8,150 nt of DNA from Lentimicrobiaceae bacterium. Its GTDB lineage: Bacteria; Bacteroidota; Bacteroidia; Bacteroidales; Lentimicrobiaceae. Positions within the stretch are counted from its first letter, which is position 1. Each line of letters starts with the position of its first letter. The notes beneath the pieces were generated by a model. The model searched no databases. It was given only the letters and a program-made list of their open reading frames with translations, and was not told where the DNA came from. The stretch lies in assembly GCA_028697695.1 (NCBI GenBank), contig JAQVEI010000093.1, positions 1-8,150 of the forward strand. The letters run 5' to 3'. Position numbers and translations under genes: made by a program. Positions 5,384 through 8,150 of this stretch are shown piece by piece.

Positions 5384-7765
5384 TTACCTTAGGAAGTTTC
5401 CAACCTTAAGGCCTGCATACAAGGTACGCGGATTCAGGGGGCCGTAAATATATCCCGGATCACGGTCCACGCCCCGATCAAAATCATCCTGATAAGCATT
5501 GAAGATATTTTTTACCCCGGCAAAGCATTGCAAACTGGCGCCATTCAACTTAATGGTATAGCGAACCTTGAACCCCAGATCGAAGAAGGCCGGTGATTTA
5601 ACGAGTTTACCCATTCCGGGATCGGCAGTTTCCAGCCCAAAATAAGGGATGAGCATACTGCCTGTGTAATTTCCGGATGCGGAAAACCCAAGTTTTCTGG
5701 AGTAATCGTAATCAACTGTAAAAAAACCATAGTGATTGGGTGTTCTTAGAAAACCTTTCTGATTAAACTGCTGCACAGCATCATATTCACTTGATTGTAG
5801 TGTAAAACCTCCCTTCATAGAGATATAGTTGTTGGGAACCACATTCACTTCTACATTAACTCCGGATACGGTAGCCCCTTCAGAAGCATTAATCCGGGTG
5901 TATATCACCGTTCCGTTCTCGTCGGGAGTACCGTATATGTTGGCAAATGGGTTGTTCAGCCGGGTAATGAAACCTTCCACCAGCATGCTAACATTAATCT
6001 TGCCCAACTTTTGGTTAAAGTCGAGAGAGGCCATATAACTGCTGCTGTTCTCCTGGGTCAGGTCATCGCTGTTTTGATGAATAACACGCCGGGAGCCGGA
6101 AGTTTCTATGTGAAGGTCCTCATCAAAAATCTGGGGAGCCCGGTAACCCTGCGAATAGCTTATTCGGGATTGCAACCAGGGTTTCAGGTCATACTTTACC
6201 GTTACGCGCGGACTAAGCACATTTCCGGTGCGTGAGCCCTCTGTTTGCAGCTTGTCTTCAATGATGTAATGGTCGAAGCGGGCGCCAACAGAAACCTTTA
6301 GTCGTATCCAGTTGTATTCATACTGCGCAAATATACCGGTAGTATTGCTGCTTTGTTTGGCAATGGTTACATTATCGGTATGAGGAATTTCAATAATAGT
6401 GTCGTTAATGATTACTGCATTTTCCACATCAGCATACCCAAGCTTCATGTCTTCTAGACCCGAGCCAATATTCTCGACACCTCCCACCAATACCGACTTT
6501 CCAAGTTTGGCGTTGTATTGTGCGCCCAGGGTGTATGAAAGGTCATTGGTGTGTCCGTAATCCTTTACTGACTTATGCGCCCCATAATAGGAATCTCTTT
6601 TTACACTTTGGGTGGAGGCATAGATAGAAAAGAGATCAGTACCACGGAAAAACTGCTCATAGGTTAAGGCGGCAGTATTCAGTTTATGTTTCACCTGCTC
6701 GGCAATATTTGCCTCGTGCACAGGATAATCAAACCGGTCGCCACCGCGGCGATCTTCATCAATGGCAAAAAAGTCAACCATTAGTTTATTCCTATATCCA
6801 AACCTGTGAAAAATACGGCCACCCAAAGTAAGATTTTTCAGGGTCGATATTTCAGAAAAATCATCATCGTTGGCATCAAAAGGCTCACGCTGCCGGTTGA
6901 AACCGTATATAGTCATGCCTGTTTTGTTGTCGGCAGAAGTGATCGAAGCATTTAAGTGAACTGAAACATCGTTGGCCGGCTCACCTGAATGTTGCATGCC
7001 AATGCCGGTATAAGCCGAGTTTACCCCAAACTCATAAGCATTGTTGATGGGATCTTTAAGAATGAGGTTTATGGTGCCGGCAATGGCATTGCTGCCATAC
7101 AAAGCAGAGCCTCCCCCCCGGATAACCTCCACCCTTTCAATCATGGCGGCAGGGATCAGCTCAAGCCCATACACCCCGGCCAAACCGCTGAATATGGGAC
7201 GGCTGTTGATTAGAATCTGGGAATACGGCCCTTCCATACCATTCATACGCACCTGATTGAAACCACAATTCTGGCAATCGTTTTCCATACGCAGGCCGGG
7301 GCAAAAGTTTAATCCCTCGCTTAAGGTGACCGACTGAGTGGAAACAAAGAGCTTAGGCGTGATGGTGGTTACTATGGTTGAGGATTCAACGCGGTTGGTT
7401 CCATTGCGGTCACCGGTGATAACCACCTCATCCAAACCAAGTATGTCTTCCTCAAGATCAAATTTCAACTCTTTGGTTTCACCGGCCTTCATGGTCACCT
7501 GCTCTTGCTTTGACTTGTAACCCATGGATTGAGCCACGATGGTATGCGTGCCGGGAGGTAAATGTATAAGCTGATAATGTCCTGATTCGTCGGTAGTGGT
7601 GCCTATAGTGGTACCTTTAACACTTACTGTGGCAATGGGTATATGAATCCCATTGCTTACCACGTGCCCAACAAGGTTTGCATCTGTTTTTTCTTTTTTC
7701 TGGGCATAGGCCGATGATATTGCTGACAATAGGAATATTGCCAACATGAAAATATTTCGCTTCAT
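5384..7765 (-). CDS. TonB-dependent outer-membrane receptor with N-terminal carboxypeptidase-regulatory-like domain and Cys-containing plug
   Basis: Outer-membrane active-transport receptor, 793 residues. MKRNIFMLAIFLLSAISSAYAQ is a clear signal peptide with cleavage likely after AYA (residue 21). Residues about 30-106 form a CarboxypepD_reg-like beta domain (GHVVSNGIHIPIATVSVKGT... GHYQLIHLPPGTHTI), common in Bacteroidota receptors. LDEVVITG (111-118) is the likely TonB box. The plug follows at about 125-237, with RMNGMEGPYSQILINSRPIFSG... IERVEVIRGGGSALYGSNAIAGTINLI. It contains Cys155, Cys164 and Cys167, the last two as CQNC. The rest is a 22-strand-type barrel, with YRAPQIFDEDLHIE inside and a final strand ending LYAGLKVGNFLR. 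It is not SusC: the length is short and no SusD partner is present. The gene follows a His-rich small protein by 105 nt, which hints at a metal or metal-complex substrate; siderophore, heme or cobalamin remain possible. Confidence 0.93.
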   Translation of the reverse strand: MKRNIFMLAIFLLSAISSAYAQKKEKTDANLVGHVVSNGIHIPIATVSVKGTTIGTTTDESGHYQLIHLPPGTHTIVAQSMGYKSKQEQVTMKAGETKELKFDLEEDILGLDEVVITGDRNGTNRVESSTIVTTITPKLFVSTQSVTLSEGLNFCPGLRMENDCQNCGFNQVRMNGMEGPYSQILINSRPIFSGLAGVYGLELIPAAMIERVEVIRGGGSALYGSNAIAGTINLILKDPINNAYEFGVNSAYTGIGMQHSGEPANDVSVHLNASITSADNKTGMTIYGFNRQREPFDANDDDFSEISTLKNLTLGGRIFHRFGYRNKLMVDFFAIDEDRRGGDRFDYPVHEANIAEQVKHKLNTAALTYEQFFRGTDLFSIYASTQSVKRDSYYGAHKSVKDYGHTNDLSYTLGAQYNAKLGKSVLVGGVENIGSGLEDMKLGYADVENAVIINDTIIEIPHTDNVTIAKQSSNTTGIFAQYEYNWIRLKVSVGARFDHYIIEDKLQTEGSRTGNVLSPRVTVKYDLKPWLQSRISYSQGYRAPQIFDEDLHIETSGSRRVIHQNSDDLTQENSSSYMASLDFNQKLGKINVSMLVEGFITRLNNPFANIYGTPDENGTVIYTRINASEGATVSGVNVEVNVVPNNYISMKGGFTLQSSEYDAVQQFNQKGFLRTPNHYGFFTVDYDYSRKLGFSASGNYTGSMLIPYFGLETADPGMGKLVKSPAFFDLGFKVRYTIKLNGASLQCFAGVKNIFNAYQDDFDRGVDRDPGYIYGPLNPRTLYAGLKVGNFLR

Positions 7766-7798
7766 TCAATGAATTATTAAAAAGATAAAGTGTTTAGT

Positions 7799-7861
7799 CC
7801 GCGAGAGCGGCTGAGTTATGAATCCGGAGAGCGTAAGCCGTTTGCCATTGGCTATTCCGGA
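7799..7861 (-). other. Possible structured leader upstream of the TonB-dependent receptor
   Basis: On the minus strand, TCCGGA (7861-7856) can pair with a second TCCGGA (7828-7823), since the hexamer is its own complement. AGCC/GGCT forms an inner stem between them. A separate short hairpin, CCGC-TCTC-GCGG, lies at 7810-7799. Together these fill most of the 105-nt gap before the receptor ATG. The stems are short and could arise by chance. I recognise no known riboswitch consensus in it. Confidence 0.25.
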
Positions 7862-7865
7862 CAAG

Positions 7866-7873
7866 CAAAACTA
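7866..7873 (-). promoter_or_regulatory. Possible -7 element for the receptor gene, overlapping the upstream stop codon
   Basis: TAGTTTTG on the minus strand matches TAnnTTTG exactly, and its first three bases are the TAG stop of the upstream His-rich gene. If used, transcription would begin near 7861 and give a receptor leader of about 95 nt. No TTG sits at 17-23 nt upstream; the nearest is about 37 nt away. The match may therefore be accidental, and the receptor may instead be transcribed with the upstream gene. Confidence 0.25.
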
Positions 7874-8150
7874 CAAAAGCGGGGGTGCTCTGCCTTTTAT
7901 TAGGGTGGGCCAAACAAAAACCGGTTTGGAATAGGGTGGAATTACAGGATTTTTGCTCCGGAACAATGGAACAGCAACGCTTAAAATGGAAATATGCAGG
8001 AAAAACAAACCCAGGTTTTGGAGAAACAACAACCCGGATTCTGAATGATGGTGCGATTTAAGCGGAGAACCGTCTGCTGCCTTATTGTAAGGGTGAGCAT
8101 GCTCAACCAGAGTTCCGTCCTTAATTTTATGCGTATGAGTGAATAAAGCC
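7871..8150 (-). CDS. His-rich small protein, partial (N-terminus outside window), function unknown
   Basis: An open frame without stops runs from the right edge (first full codon ending at 8149) to TAG at 7871-7873, giving 92 visible residues. It contains no Met, so the start is outside the window. The N-terminal part has a patterned set of histidines: HTHKIKDGTLVEHAHPYNKAADGSPLKSHHH, i.e. HxH, then HxHP ten residues later, then HHH. A hydrophobic stretch of about 25 residues (visible residues 39-63) follows, then a Pro-rich tail ending KGRAPPLL. The H-x-H / H-x-H-P-Y / HHH pattern and the 'RAPP' end look like small uncharacterised Bacteroidota proteins found next to outer-membrane receptors. 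That comparison is from memory and is not a match I could run. Histidine spacing suggests divalent metal binding, by inference. It precedes the TonB-dependent receptor by 105 nt on the same strand. A chance open frame is unlikely given the motif structure. Confidence 0.7.
   Translation of the reverse strand, partial: ALFTHTHKIKDGTLVEHAHPYNKAADGSPLKSHHHSESGLLFLQNLGLFFLHISILSVAVPLFRSKNPVIPPYSKPVFVWPTLIKGRAPPLL

Noticed and set aside
7766..7870. Cobalamin riboswitch upstream of the receptor
   Set aside because: The gap is too short for the full aptamer and I see no B12-box-like sequence.
8095..8104. Perfect 10-bp palindrome GAGCATGCTC
   Set aside because: It lies inside the coding sequence for the EHAH stretch of the His-rich protein, and no partner site is visible, so chance is the simplest explanation.

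Overview
The window looks like a chromosomal piece of a Bacteroidota genome, roughly mid-40s % GC by eye. Three things point there. The TonB-dependent receptor carries an N-terminal carboxypeptidase-regulatory-like domain. A Bacteroidota-type promoter (TTG, 19 nt, TAnnTTTG) lies in front of the minus-strand dehydrogenase gene. Clear Shine-Dalgarno sequences are largely absent. Genus cannot be assigned from the sequence alone.

Left part (1-2597, plus strand): the 3' end of an ABC exporter operon. It holds the C-terminal part of a YbhF-type ATPase, then two ABC-2 membrane subunits of similar size. The first permease overlaps the ATPase stop codon (ATGA) and the second follows after 13 nt. The three products should form one export complex in the inner membrane; its membrane-fusion and outer-membrane partners would lie upstream, outside the window. 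After a 164-nt gap comes an mltF-like gene (2762-4180), a solute-binding-domain/lytic-transglycosylase fusion acting on periplasmic peptidoglycan.

Right part (4183-8150, minus strand): three genes read toward the left. The rightmost is a partial, histidine-rich small protein with no ATG inside the window. Then comes a 793-residue TonB-dependent receptor with a CxxC motif in its plug, then an extended short-chain dehydrogenase/epimerase. The dehydrogenase and mltF converge with only 2 nt between their stop codons. Between the receptor and the dehydrogenase lie two tandem copies of a palindromic repeat, followed by a promoter so close to the dehydrogenase ATG that its mRNA is probably leaderless.

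Most of the window is ordinary. The best candidate for something under-described is the pair formed by the His-rich small protein and the Cys-containing receptor, which suggests a metal or metal-complex uptake module. That role is inference and not shown by the sequence.
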